Positions 7,339 to 13,981 of a stretch of 19,517 nt of DNA are shown piece by piece; the stretch's first letter is position 1; each line of letters opens with the position of its first letter. The DNA comes from Actinomycetota bacterium (lineage in GTDB: Bacteria > Actinomycetota > Actinomycetes > Mycobacteriales > Mycobacteriaceae). The notes under the pieces are model-generated. The model saw only the letters and a list, made by a program, of their open reading frames with translations. It did not search any database and was not told the origin of the DNA. The stretch is from the NCBI GenBank assembly GCA_005787665.1, contig SYAB01000421.1, forward strand, positions 1 through 19,517. Reading direction: 5' to 3'. The position numbers were made by a program, and so were the translations under genes.

Positions 7339-8448
7339 CTACCTCCCCTGCCTCTCACCCGGTATCGCCGCGGGCACTCTCCCCAGATACCGCGCGAGGG
7401 CAAGTGCACGGTTCTCCAAGGAGAGTACCCATGCCGGATCGATGATCGGTGTCAGACCCCGGCCACGGACGAAATCGTCGAAAGCCTCTTCCGTCGTCCA
7501 CTTGGGTTCGAAGCCCAGTTCGGTTCGCATCCGGGTGGTGTCCATCACCCGTCCGTAGTTGAGGTAGTCCATCTGCTCGCGGGTGACCTCGCTGTTCATC
7601 CTGGCCTTGAACAGCGCATCGGCCAGTCGCACGCCGAAGGCGGGCACCTCAAGCGGTAACCGGCCGGCGCGCCGGATGGCCTGCGACATCATGATGACCC
7701 CGCTGGCGCCGATGTTGAAGGTGCCCGACCTGCCGGCCATGGTGGCCCGCTCGAGGGCGCCGAGCGCATCCTGCTCGTGCAGCAACTGCAATCGGGCGTC
7801 GTGGCCGAAGACGGTGAGCACCACGGGTCCGGAGAGGTAGCGGGCCAGCGCGGTGTCCATCGCGGGCCCGATCATGTTGGCCAGCCGCAGAATGGTGACC
7901 GCGATGTCCGGCCGACGGCGGCCCAGCCCTCGTGCATAGCCCTCGATATCCAGGCTGTCGTGGGCGAAGCCCTCGCCCAGCGGGCGGCGACTGCTGCTGT
8001 CCTCGGTATGCACCACGGGGTCGTGGGCATCGGAGCCGTAGACCTCGGAGGTCGACTTCAGGATGACCCGTCGCACCGTCGGAGCCTTCTGACAGGCCGC
8101 GAACAGTTGCATGGCGCCCATCACGTTGAGTTCCTTCAACGTGGCCCGCCCGCCGGAACGCGGTGCGTAGGAGGCCGCCGCCGCATGCACCACGGTGTCG
8201 ACGTCGCTGTTGCGAATCACCTTGGCGATGAACGGGTTTCGGATATCGGCCCGAACGAACTCGGCCCGGCCCATCCTGCGCTGCAGATCTTTGCTCGGCG
8301 CGATCGCGTCGACCGCGATGACCTTGTTGATCAGCGGATTCTGCGCCAGTCGGGCGGTGAGATAACCGCCGAGGAACCTGCAGGCGCCGGTGACCAGCAC
8401 AACCTTGGGGTAGTGCGGTACGTCGGTGCCGGGGCCGCCGAGTTCCAT
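7339..8448 (-). CDS. NAD-dependent epimerase/dehydratase-like protein (extended SDR, 'GalE2' type)
   Basis: A 369-residue extended short-chain dehydrogenase/reductase-like protein. The nucleotide-binding turn is VTGACRFLGG (19-28), a variant of TGxxGxxG. VHAAAASYAP (87-96) and KSTSEVYGS (131-139) follow, then a substrate-domain region with RLANMIGP (188-195). The catalytic YxxxK motif is not intact: the best candidate is YARGL at 171-175, with Leu in place of Lys. The M. tuberculosis counterpart (Rv0501) carries the name galE2, but real UDP-galactose epimerase activity is doubtful here. It is the first gene of an operon with the acyltransferase, which hints at a lipid-linked or sterol-like substrate. 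The ATG at 8448 follows a TAGGCT -10 box by seven bases. Confidence 0.85.
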   Translation of the reverse strand: MELGGPGTDVPHYPKVVLVTGACRFLGGYLTARLAQNPLINKVIAVDAIAPSKDLQRRMGRAEFVRADIRNPFIAKVIRNSDVDTVVHAAAASYAPRSGGRATLKELNVMGAMQLFAACQKAPTVRRVILKSTSEVYGSDAHDPVVHTEDSSSRRPLGEGFAHDSLDIEGYARGLGRRRPDIAVTILRLANMIGPAMDTALARYLSGPVVLTVFGHDARLQLLHEQDALGALERATMAGRSGTFNIGASGVIMMSQAIRRAGRLPLEVPAFGVRLADALFKARMNSEVTREQMDYLNYGRVMDTTRMRTELGFEPKWTTEEAFDDFVRGRGLTPIIDPAWVLSLENRALALARYLGRVPAAIPGERQGR

Positions 8449-8455
8449 GAGTCAG

Positions 8456-8461
8456 AGCCTA
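8456..8461 (-). promoter_or_regulatory. Leaderless-type -10 box for the SDR/acyltransferase operon
   Basis: On the minus strand TAGGCT fits TAnnnT and lies exactly seven bases before the ATG at 8448. No ribosome-binding sequence precedes the start. Confidence 0.5.
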
Positions 8462-8470
8462 TCGGCTGGC

Positions 8471-8492
8471 GCGACCGCCGGCACGGCGGCGC
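8471..8492 (-). terminator. GC-rich hairpin after bS22 gene
   Basis: An inverted repeat with arms of 8 bp interrupted by one bulged base (plus strand GCG-a-CCGCC, loop GGCAC, then GGCGG-CGC) lies between the bS22 stop and the next promoter. There is no T-tract, so it is at best a terminator of the type without a U-run. Confidence 0.35.
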
Positions 8493-8515
8493 GGAGGAAG
8501 CGAGGGGCAGACGGG

Positions 8516-8617
8516 CTACTTACCGAGTTTTCTGCGCTGGACCCGGGTACGACGGAGCAGCTTGCGATGCTTCTTCTTGGACATCCGCTTGCGCCGCTTC
8601 TTGATGACTGAACCCAT
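8516..8617 (-). CDS. 30S ribosomal protein bS22 (33-residue AURKAIP1/COX24-type protein)
   Basis: A tiny open frame, ATG at 8617 to TAG at 8516, encodes 33 residues beginning [19 protein letters not shown] and ending RRKLGK. Over half of the residues are Lys or Arg. This matches the small actinobacterial ribosomal protein bS22, seen in mycobacterial 30S structures near the decoding region, and the COX24/AURKAIP1 domain of mitochondrial ribosomes (established knowledge). A GGAG element sits a few bases before the ATG. A TAAGGT hexamer (minus strand, 8676-8671) could be its -10 box, giving a leader of about 45 nt. Genes this short are easily missed in annotation. The neighbouring BldC-type gene upstream is the conserved partner in mycobacteria. 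Confidence 0.9.
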
Positions 8618-8697
8618 GAACTCCGCTACCTAAGTACCCGCCCTGCCGGGCCTGTCTGTGTCGGGGCCTCACCTTACCCAAGCGGGCGGCGGGAAGG

Positions 8698-8717
8698 AAA
8701 ACCGGCCGGAATCCGGC
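8698..8717 (-). terminator. Intrinsic terminator after the BldC-type gene
   Basis: Five bases past the BldC-type stop, the minus strand reads GCCGG-ATT-CCGGC followed by CGG and TTTTCCTT. This is a short stable stem with a T-run and fits an intrinsic terminator, although three bases separate the stem and the T-run. Confidence 0.5.
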
Positions 8718-8722
8718 TGTGG

Positions 8723-8986
8723 TCACCCAGCGTCGAAGTAGGACGTCTCCAACAGGTCGTGCACGGCCTTGGCATGGACGCGGAACGAACGGCCCACCCG
8801 GACCGCGGGCAACTCGCCGTTGTGCACCAACCGGTACACCGTCATCTTGCTGACCCGCATCAACGCGGCGACCTCGGCGACGGTGAGGAATTGCGTTCGA
8901 GGTGCGGACTGCCCTTCCGAAGCGCCGGCGTCACGCGCCGTTTTGCCGCTGGAATCCCGCGCCGATGGCCCGTTCATAGACGTCAT
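8723..8986 (-). CDS. BldC/excisionase-type helix-turn-helix DNA-binding protein
   Basis: An 87-residue protein with a disordered N-terminal 30 residues and a MerR/excisionase-type winged helix from about 32 to 75. The visible core is FLTVAEVAALMRVSKMTVYRL (33-53), then a wing NGELPAVRVGRSFRV (56-70). The family includes BldC of Streptomyces and phage excisionases; small single-domain members bind DNA cooperatively at direct repeats. It resembles Rv0500A of M. tuberculosis. No recombinase or phage gene is nearby, so a chromosomal regulator is likelier than an excisionase. Starts at 8986 or 8977 (second ATG) are both possible and neither has a clear ribosome site. A large hairpin lies in its 139-bp upstream region. 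Confidence 0.87.
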   Translation of the reverse strand: MTSMNGPSARDSSGKTARDAGASEGQSAPRTQFLTVAEVAALMRVSKMTVYRLVHNGELPAVRVGRSFRVHAKAVHDLLETSYFDAG

Positions 8987-9004
8987 CGCAACCCAATCCG
9001 TCGG

Positions 9005-9051
9005 GCACGGGCAGTTCCAGCGGCTTCCCCACCGCTGGCACCGACCCGTGC
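9005..9051 (-). promoter_or_regulatory. 47-nt composite hairpin in the leader of the BldC-type gene
   Basis: Perfect outer arms GCACGGG (9005-9011) and CCCGTGC (9045-9051) enclose perfect inner arms CCAGCGG (9017-9023) and CCGCTGG (9032-9038). A 5/6-base internal loop separates them and an 8-base loop caps them. It sits between proC and the BldC-type start, 18 bases before the ATG at 8986. If TATTCT (minus, 9067-9062) is the -10 box, the hairpin would be at the very 5' end of the transcript. No T-tract follows. It could be an mRNA leader structure or a protein-binding cruciform. Confidence 0.5.
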
Positions 9052-9125
9052 ATACAGGAGGAGAATAGCGTGGCCAATGGGGTTACTGCGACGGGTGTTT
9101 GTTGATCTGCCAGAGATTTCTCAAA

Positions 9126-9986
9126 CTACTCGGTTGTCATTCCCAGCTGCTCAGAGCGGGTTTTTGCGGACTCCACCGCGGCGGCCACCGCGGCCCGAAG
9201 GCCTCCTCGCTCCAGTTCACGCAGGCCAGCGGCGGTTGTCCCGCCCGGTGAGGTGACCAGCGCGCGCAATTCGGCCGCCGTGGTATCCGGCCGGCCCGCC
9301 GATCCGGTGCCGGCCGTATCGAGGCGTTCCAGCAGCATGGCGGCCGATCCGGCCATGGTTTGGACCGCCAATTCAGTGGCCACACCGCGGGCCAGGCCGC
9401 TGGCCACCGCCGCGTCGACGAGCGCCTCGAGGAAAAGGAAGAAATACGCCGGGCCCGAGCCCGACACCGCGGTGACCGCGTCCATCTGGCTCTCCGGAAC
9501 CGTCAGCGCTCCCCCGACGCTCTCGAACAGCCCGGCCGCCTCGGTCAGCTGCGCCGCCGTTGCGAACCGGCCGCCCGCCAGGGCGCTGACCCCGGCGCCG
9601 ACCAGCGCTGGGGCATTGGGCATCACCCTGATCACCGGCGACCCGGCCGGCAGCCGCGCTTCGAAGAACCCGGTGGTGACACCGGCCACCACACTGACCA
9701 CCACCTGCTCGGCGGTATGTCCTTCGGCCTGGGCGGCGGCCCCGGCGATCTCGCCGATCACCGGTTCGACGTCGGCCGGTTTCACCGCCAGGATCACGAA
9801 CCCGGCGTTCTCCACCGCATCGGCCAGCGGCGCCACCCGCACCGCGTAGGTCTGCGCCAGGTGCTCGGCGCGGGCGGGGGACTTCTCCGACACCACCAGG
9901 TCCTTGACCGGCCGGCCCGCCCGGAGTAGTCCGGCCAGGAGTGCCTCGCCCATGTTGCCGCCGCCGATGATCGCGATTCTGGACAT
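9126..9986 (-). CDS. proC: Pyrroline-5-carboxylate reductase
   Basis: A 286-residue ProC, which reduces 1-pyrroline-5-carboxylate to L-proline with NAD(P)H. It has the N-terminal Rossmann turn IGGGNMGEA (7-15), AVKPADV (67-73), RVMPNAPALVG (120-130), and the family signature DAVTAVSGSGPAYFF (169-183) with LVTSPGGTTAAGL (243-255). A Thr/Gly/Ser-rich stretch at about 223-236 makes the loop before the signature somewhat longer than usual. The ATG at 9986 lies 21 bp after the thioesterase-like stop. It has a TAGGGT hexamer eight bases upstream, so it may have its own leaderless promoter in addition to read-through from the operon. Confidence 0.96.
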   Translation of the reverse strand: MSRIAIIGGGNMGEALLAGLLRAGRPVKDLVVSEKSPARAEHLAQTYAVRVAPLADAVENAGFVILAVKPADVEPVIGEIAGAAAQAEGHTAEQVVVSVVAGVTTGFFEARLPAGSPVIRVMPNAPALVGAGVSALAGGRFATAAQLTEAAGLFESVGGALTVPESQMDAVTAVSGSGPAYFFLFLEALVDAAVASGLARGVATELAVQTMAGSAAMLLERLDTAGTGSAGRPDTTAAELRALVTSPGGTTAAGLRELERGGLRAAVAAAVESAKTRSEQLGMTTE

Positions 9987-9994
9987 GGCTGAAA

Positions 9995-10000
9995 ACCCTA
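9995..10000 (-). promoter_or_regulatory. proC: Possible leaderless -10 box for proC
   Basis: On the minus strand TAGGGT fits TAnnnT and ends eight bases before the proC ATG. The same G-rich stretch could act as a weak ribosome-binding site, so the two readings cannot be separated by sequence. Confidence 0.4.
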
Positions 10001-10007
10001 CCCAGAT

Positions 10008-10844
10008 TCACTGATCTTCCGGCGGCACCAACGCGAGTTGCCGGGTCTGCACCACGATCCGCCCGGAGGCGTCGATCACGGTGTGGTCCTCGTCGAACCA
10101 GTCCTGCCCGATCTGGGTGGCGGTGCACAGCACTCGCAGCCAGCCGTCGGCGGGAAGTCCGCGCAGATAGGCGGTCAGCTGCACCGTCGGCGCCCAGCCC
10201 CGCCGGCCCACCGCATAGGGAACCGGCAGCGAGATGTCGCCGCACATCAGTGCGAACAATTCGTCGACCGCACCATGCCTCGGGCGCACCCAGACCCGGA
10301 AGGCCGGGGCCTGTCCCGGGGCGCGGGCCTCGAGCACCAACGGTCGGATGTCACACCCTCGCGAAAGGTGGTTGATCTGCGCGGCGGGATGTCCCGGGCC
10401 GATGGGCAGCACGTCGGCCGGTGGTTCCACACTCATCAGGTCGGCCACGGCGGTGTCGGCGTAGAGCGTCTCGGCCGTCCGCTCCGGTTCCCCGAGGGTG
10501 ACCACCGCGTGCATGCTGGCCCGCCCCGCCTGGACCAGCTCGACGTCGACCAACCCGATCCGTCGGCCGCGCTTGCGGATCGCGGTCGTCAGACGGACCT
10601 CGCCCGGGTCGGGTGCGGACAGGAAGTTGGCCGACACCGCGACCGGGTGAGCCTCGCCGGCGTCCCCCCGGCCGTAGGCCTCCCGGGCGGCCTTGGCACA
10701 CAGCGCCACCATCACCCCGCCGTGTACTTTGGGCCCGATCGTCCAGTGCTCGTTGAGATTTCCGGCGAACTCCCCGGGCCTGCCGTCGATCGGCCGCAGC
10801 AGCATCGCGTCGCCGAAGAGGGGCACGGCCGGTTCGGACATCAT
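10008..10844 (-). CDS. Acyl-CoA thioesterase-like (TesB-like hot-dog) protein
   Basis: A 278-residue protein with a double hot-dog look. The N-terminal half carries NLNEHWTIGPKVHGGVMVAL (29-48), typical of the thioesterase superfamily region that builds the acyl-CoA pocket. The second half includes WAPTVQLTAYLRGLPADGWL and ends in VVQTRQLALVPP, characteristic of TesB-like 4HBT_3 proteins. It likely hydrolyses or binds acyl-CoA in the cytosol; the substrate is unknown. The frame stays open far upstream, but AAGGA precedes the paired ATG codons at 10844 and 10841, and the isomerase-like gene ends 14 bases before them, so the short form is chosen. It is the Rv0499 counterpart by position. Confidence 0.82.
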   Translation of the reverse strand: MMSEPAVPLFGDAMLLRPIDGRPGEFAGNLNEHWTIGPKVHGGVMVALCAKAAREAYGRGDAGEAHPVAVSANFLSAPDPGEVRLTTAIRKRGRRIGLVDVELVQAGRASMHAVVTLGEPERTAETLYADTAVADLMSVEPPADVLPIGPGHPAAQINHLSRGCDIRPLVLEARAPGQAPAFRVWVRPRHGAVDELFALMCGDISLPVPYAVGRRGWAPTVQLTAYLRGLPADGWLRVLCTATQIGQDWFDEDHTVIDASGRIVVQTRQLALVPPEDQ

Positions 10845-10858
10845 CAGATCCTTCGGGA

Positions 10859-11704
10859 TCACCGGAGCAGATGGGTGCGGGCGAACTCGAGCGACTCGGC
10901 CAGCAGACCGTCGCGCTCGGCTTTGTTGCGGGCCCCTGAGGTGGTCACCTCGAGGATCACGTGACCGGCGAAATCGCTGCCGGCCAGCATCTGGCACACC
11001 TCGACGGTCGGCTGGGTGCCGCGGCCCGGAACCAGGTGTTCGTCGGTGGATGCGCCGTTGCCGTCGCAAAGGTGCAGATGTACCAGACCCGAACCCATCC
11101 GGCCGGCCATCTCCAGAGCGTCGGTTCCGGCGGTGGCGGTGTGGGAGAGATCCAGGGTGTAGTGCCGGTGCTCGCCGTCGAGTGGGTCGTAGGACGGTGC
11201 GAAGGCCGAGATCGCCGCCCCGGGCCGACCTCCACGCCGACGCATCCGCTCGATCGAGGACTGACCCGAGCCGAAGAATCGGTCGGCACGGAACGGGAAC
11301 ATGTTCTCCACCGCGACCATCACCTCGCTGCGCTCCTCGAGCCACGCCACCTGGTCGCTGAAGCCGTCGGCGTAGCGGCGCTGCCAGCGAAACGGGGGGT
11401 GCACGACCACCGTCTGGGCACCGAGTCGCTCCGCGGCCTGCACGCTGCGGGTGAGCTTGGGGATCGGGTCGGATCCCCACACCCGCTGCGAGATCAGCAG
11501 GCAAGGGGCGTGCACCGACAGCACCGGCATGCCGTAGCGCCGGGACAGTTGCGAGATCGCGCCGACGTCCTGACTCACCGGCTCAGCCCACACCATCAAC
11601 TCGACACCGTCGTAGCCCAACTCGGCGGCGCACTCGAACGCGGCTTCGGTCCGCAGGGGATAGACCGAAGCCGTCGAAAGACCGACCTTGATCGCTGGGC
11701 GCAC
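10859..11704 (-). CDS. Xylose-isomerase-like TIM-barrel protein (sugar phosphate isomerase/epimerase family)
   Basis: A 281-residue TIM barrel of the AP-endonuclease-2/xylose isomerase-like superfamily (Rv0498 type). Candidate metal and substrate ligands appear in the expected strand order: Glu35 (GVELMVW), His65 (LSVHAP), His102 (VVHPPF), Glu133 (AVENM), Asp185 and His188 (LDLSHT), His209/His211 (VHLHLCDG), and Glu252 (ILEVTT). This full set argues for a functional divalent-metal enzyme, but the substrate cannot be read from sequence. The GTG at 11704 starts four bases after the membrane-protein stop, so it is co-translated in the ppx operon. A run of six C bases encodes part of HPPF. Confidence 0.85.
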   Translation of the reverse strand: MRPAIKVGLSTASVYPLRTEAAFECAAELGYDGVELMVWAEPVSQDVGAISQLSRRYGMPVLSVHAPCLLISQRVWGSDPIPKLTRSVQAAERLGAQTVVVHPPFRWQRRYADGFSDQVAWLEERSEVMVAVENMFPFRADRFFGSGQSSIERMRRRGGRPGAAISAFAPSYDPLDGEHRHYTLDLSHTATAGTDALEMAGRMGSGLVHLHLCDGNGASTDEHLVPGRGTQPTVEVCQMLAGSDFAGHVILEVTTSGARNKAERDGLLAESLEFARTHLLR

Positions 11705-11708
11705 CGGG

Positions 11709-12977
11709 TCAGGTCGACTGCAGCAGGGCCAGCGGCCCGAGGGTCACCATCGCTCCGACCGCGACCGCGATCAGCGTGCTGGCGATGTCCTCGGTCTTGC
11801 GGACCAATCGGACCGCGACCACCAGTCCGAGGATCACCAGAACTGAAAGAACAAGTGCCACAATGTTGTTCCATCGCCACAGCTGGTCGAAAGCGACGAA
11901 CAAGCCGGCGCCGAAGGCGACCGCCAGCAGCGACTGCAGCACCGCGACAAGACCCTGCCAGAGCAGACCCCCCGCTCCCTGGGGAGCCTGCTGGGCCGTC
12001 GGCGTCTCGACCGCCGCGACGGCCTCGGCGGGTACCCCGCCACGAGCAAGATCGTCGGCCACGGTCTCGCCGGAGAACAACGTCCCGCCCGAGGACTGCA
12101 GGTAAGAGCGCAACTCCTCGACGCTCTCACCGCTCTCCTCGACGAGCGCGGCCAGGTCGACCGATTCCACGACCGGATCCGGGGCCATCCGCTCGGCGCC
12201 GGAGGCCCGGCGGGCCGGGCGGGGGTCATAACCGCGCTGGGGGCCGCCGCGCCGGCTGGGCAGCTGGTTCGGTGAGCGGGGCGGTGGCGGGGCGATGTCG
12301 GTGACGACGGCGTCGTCCACGGATGCCTCGACGGGCTCCTCGGCGGGCTCCTCGGCAAGGTCCGCGAGAGGTTCCTCGGCCGGCTCCTCGGCAAGGTCCG
12401 CGAGAGGTTCCTCGGCCGGCTCCTCGACGGGTTCCTCGGAGAGTTCCTCGATCACGTCCTCGGAGAGTTCCTCAGAAAGTTCCCCGGAAAAGTCCTCGGA
12501 AACGGCCTGGTGGATGACGAATTCCGCCGCCTGGTTCACCGCGTCCGGGGAACTGGCGTAAATCACGACGGTTTCGGCGGACCGCGCTTCGACGGGCGAT
12601 GCGTCACCGACCGGCTCGACGACGGCCGTCTCTTCGGCCGCGATTTCTTCGGCGCCGATCTCTTCACCGGCGATCTCTTCGACAGAGACCTCTTCGGCAG
12701 AGACCTCTTCGGCAGAGACCTCGGCGGCGGCTTCCCCGCCGTCAGCCTCGAACTCCTCGACGCCGATCTCCTCGACGTCCGACTCCGCGTTGACCGGCGG
12801 CACGGCGTCCGTGCGAACGACCGGGATCTCCCCCGTCAGTTCAGCCACACTGCGGGTGTCGGCGTTACGGCGACGGCGTCGGCCACGCCCGCCGACCGGC
12901 GGCGCGCCGATGGTTCCGTTGCGCGCCAACAGCTCCGCCACCGATATCGGGCGGGTGTTGTCCTCCGATGCGCTCAT
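11709..12977 (-). CDS. Acidic repeat-containing membrane protein (Rv0497 type)
   Basis: A 422-residue protein of unknown function. Residues 1-60 are conserved in mycobacteria, with ISVAELLARNG (11-21), a basic RGRRRRR run (31-37) and a second RSVAEL (42-47). Residues about 65-225 are extremely acidic and repetitive (VSAEE, EEPAEEPLADLA). About 230-262 is Pro/Arg-rich. The C-terminus has three hydrophobic segments (about 344-364, 371-391, 399-419) with QLWRWNN between the first two. The long acidic region is therefore probably cytoplasmic and tethered to the membrane. The ATG overlaps the ppx stop (ATGA), showing translational coupling. From memory the acidic repeat region is much longer than in M. 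tuberculosis. Confidence 0.83.
   Translation of the reverse strand: MSASEDNTRPISVAELLARNGTIGAPPVGGRGRRRRRNADTRSVAELTGEIPVVRTDAVPPVNAESDVEEIGVEEFEADGGEAAAEVSAEEVSAEEVSVEEIAGEEIGAEEIAAEETAVVEPVGDASPVEARSAETVVIYASSPDAVNQAAEFVIHQAVSEDFSGELSEELSEDVIEELSEEPVEEPAEEPLADLAEEPAEEPLADLAEEPAEEPVEASVDDAVVTDIAPPPPRSPNQLPSRRGGPQRGYDPRPARRASGAERMAPDPVVESVDLAALVEESGESVEELRSYLQSSGGTLFSGETVADDLARGGVPAEAVAAVETPTAQQAPQGAGGLLWQGLVAVLQSLLAVAFGAGLFVAFDQLWRWNNIVALVLSVLVILGLVVAVRLVRKTEDIASTLIAVAVGAMVTLGPLALLQST
12346..12417 (-). repeat. Two perfect 36-bp tandem repeats in the acidic membrane protein gene
   Basis: Units 12346-12381 and 12382-12417 are identical and in frame, each giving 12 residues around EEPAEEPLADLA. 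A degenerate third copy follows on each side. Perfect identity suggests recent expansion or slippage; a change in copy number would keep the frame. Confidence 0.85.
12684..12725 (-). repeat. 15-bp tandem repeat (VSAEE units)
   Basis: Plus strand AGAGACCTCTTCGGC occurs twice in tandem (12684-12698, 12699-12713) with a partial third copy (AGAGACCTC, then diverging). It encodes VSAEE repeats at residues about 87-99 of the acidic membrane protein. Confidence 0.75.
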
Positions 12978-13939
12978 CGCGTCTCGCCTCTCGTCTCCAC
13001 CAGGGTGGTGCCCTCGGCCTCGTTGTCCAGCCGGCGCAGGATGATCCCCTCGCGCAGTGCCCAGGGGCAGATGTCGACTGACTCCAGGGACAGTGCGCGC
13101 ATGCTCGCCTCGGCCACCAGGGCGCCGGCCACGATCTGCGGCGCCCGCTCGACACTCACTCCCTCCAACTCGGCACGATCTGCAGTGGTCATCCTAGAGA
13201 TGAACGCTATGAGCTGGCGCAGTCCGTTTGCGGTAAGGACACGCTTGACCCGCGGTCCGTCCGCCGAGGGTGCCGCGCCGGTGAGCCGCGCCAGCGACCG
13301 GAAGGTCTTCGAGGTGCCCACCGCCAGGTCGGCCTGGCCGGCGTCGAGAACCGCCTTGGCCGCGTCGCTGATCTCGGTGTCCAGCCAGTCCCGCAGCATC
13401 GCCACCCGCCGCCGGCCGGGCGGATCGTCGGCCAGCCATTCTCGGGTCAGCCGGCCGGCGCCCAACGGCAACGACATGGCCACATCGGGATCCTCGTCCA
13501 CGCCGTTGGACAGCTCCAGCGAACCGCCGCCGATGTCGAGGTTGATGATCCGGCCGGCGCTCCAGCCGTACCAGCGCCGCACCGCCAGGAAGGTCAGCCG
13601 TGACTCGTCCGAACCGGAGAGCACCCGCAGGTCCACCCCGGTCTCGGCGCGCACCCGGGCCAGAACCTCCTCCGAGTTGCGCGCGTCCCGCACCGCGGAG
13701 GTGGCGAACGCCATCACCTCGGCACACCCCGAGCTGCGGGCGATCTTCGAGAACTCCTCGACGGTAGCGATCAGCTTCCCGGCCCCACGGCGGGTGAGCT
13801 TGCCGGCGTCGTCGATCGACTCGGCGAGCCGCAGCGGCGACTTCGTCGAACTCATCGGCGTGGGGTGCCCGCCGCGGTGGGCGTCCACCACGAGGAGATG
13901 AACGGTGTTGCTGCCCACGTCGAGCACGCCGATTCGCAC
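12974..13939 (-). CDS. ppx1: Exopolyphosphatase, Ppx/GppA family
   Basis: A 321-residue Ppx/GppA phosphatase of the short, single-module type (M. tuberculosis Rv0496/PPX1). It hydrolyses short-chain polyphosphate and can influence (p)ppGpp-linked stress. The ASKHA-fold motifs are [10 protein letters not shown] (7-16), [10 protein letters not shown] (79-88), [10 protein letters not shown] with the probable catalytic Glu112, [10 protein letters not shown] (134-143), and a late REGIILRRL. The frame also offers TTG at 13948, but that TTG overlaps a TAGGTT -10 box which ends seven bases before GTG 13939. The GTG also gives the family's usual [12 protein letters not shown] start, so I place the start there and expect a leaderless mRNA. 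It heads the operon with the acidic membrane protein, TIM-barrel and thioesterase-like genes. Confidence 0.92.
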   Translation of the reverse strand: MRIGVLDVGSNTVHLLVVDAHRGGHPTPMSSTKSPLRLAESIDDAGKLTRRGAGKLIATVEEFSKIARSSGCAEVMAFATSAVRDARNSEEVLARVRAETGVDLRVLSGSDESRLTFLAVRRWYGWSAGRIINLDIGGGSLELSNGVDEDPDVAMSLPLGAGRLTREWLADDPPGRRRVAMLRDWLDTEISDAAKAVLDAGQADLAVGTSKTFRSLARLTGAAPSADGPRVKRVLTANGLRQLIAFISRMTTADRAELEGVSVERAPQIVAGALVAEASMRALSLESVDICPWALREGIILRRLDNEAEGTTLVETRGETR

Positions 13940-13946
13940 GCGCTCC

Positions 13947-13973
13947 AACCTAGCGGCCCACGTCGTCTACCGT
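13947..13973. promoter_or_regulatory. Back-to-back leaderless-type promoters for ppx and the cysteine-rich gene
   Basis: Only 42 bp separate the two divergent start codons. On the minus strand TAGGTT (13952-13947) lies seven bases before the ppx GTG. On the plus strand TACCGT (13968-13973) lies eight bases before the GTG at 13982. The two -10 boxes are 15 bp apart, so two polymerases could hardly bind together. Confidence 0.5.
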
Positions 13974-13981
13974 TTAACTCC

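Noticed and set aside
8723..8986. Excisionase of a prophage or integrative element
   Set aside because: No integrase, attachment site or phage gene is nearby, and the gene sits in its usual chromosomal place next to proC and bS22.
9057..9105. Plus-strand 11-codon frame (GTG at 9070) with a good GGAGGAG ribosome site
   Set aside because: It ends antisense to proC with no downstream plus-strand gene to regulate, and the G-rich motif can arise by chance. No promoter was seen.
10845..11504. N-terminal extension of the thioesterase-like frame to 498 residues
   Set aside because: The extra part overlaps the TIM-barrel gene in another frame and is Arg/Pro-rich noise. A good ribosome site and paired ATG codons sit at the shorter start.
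12323..12561. Repeat block as a CRISPR-like array
   Set aside because: The units are in-frame coding repeats without unique spacers.
13946..13948. TTG as the ppx start
   Set aside because: It overlaps the likely -10 hexamer; GTG at 13939 fits both the promoter spacing and the family N-terminus.
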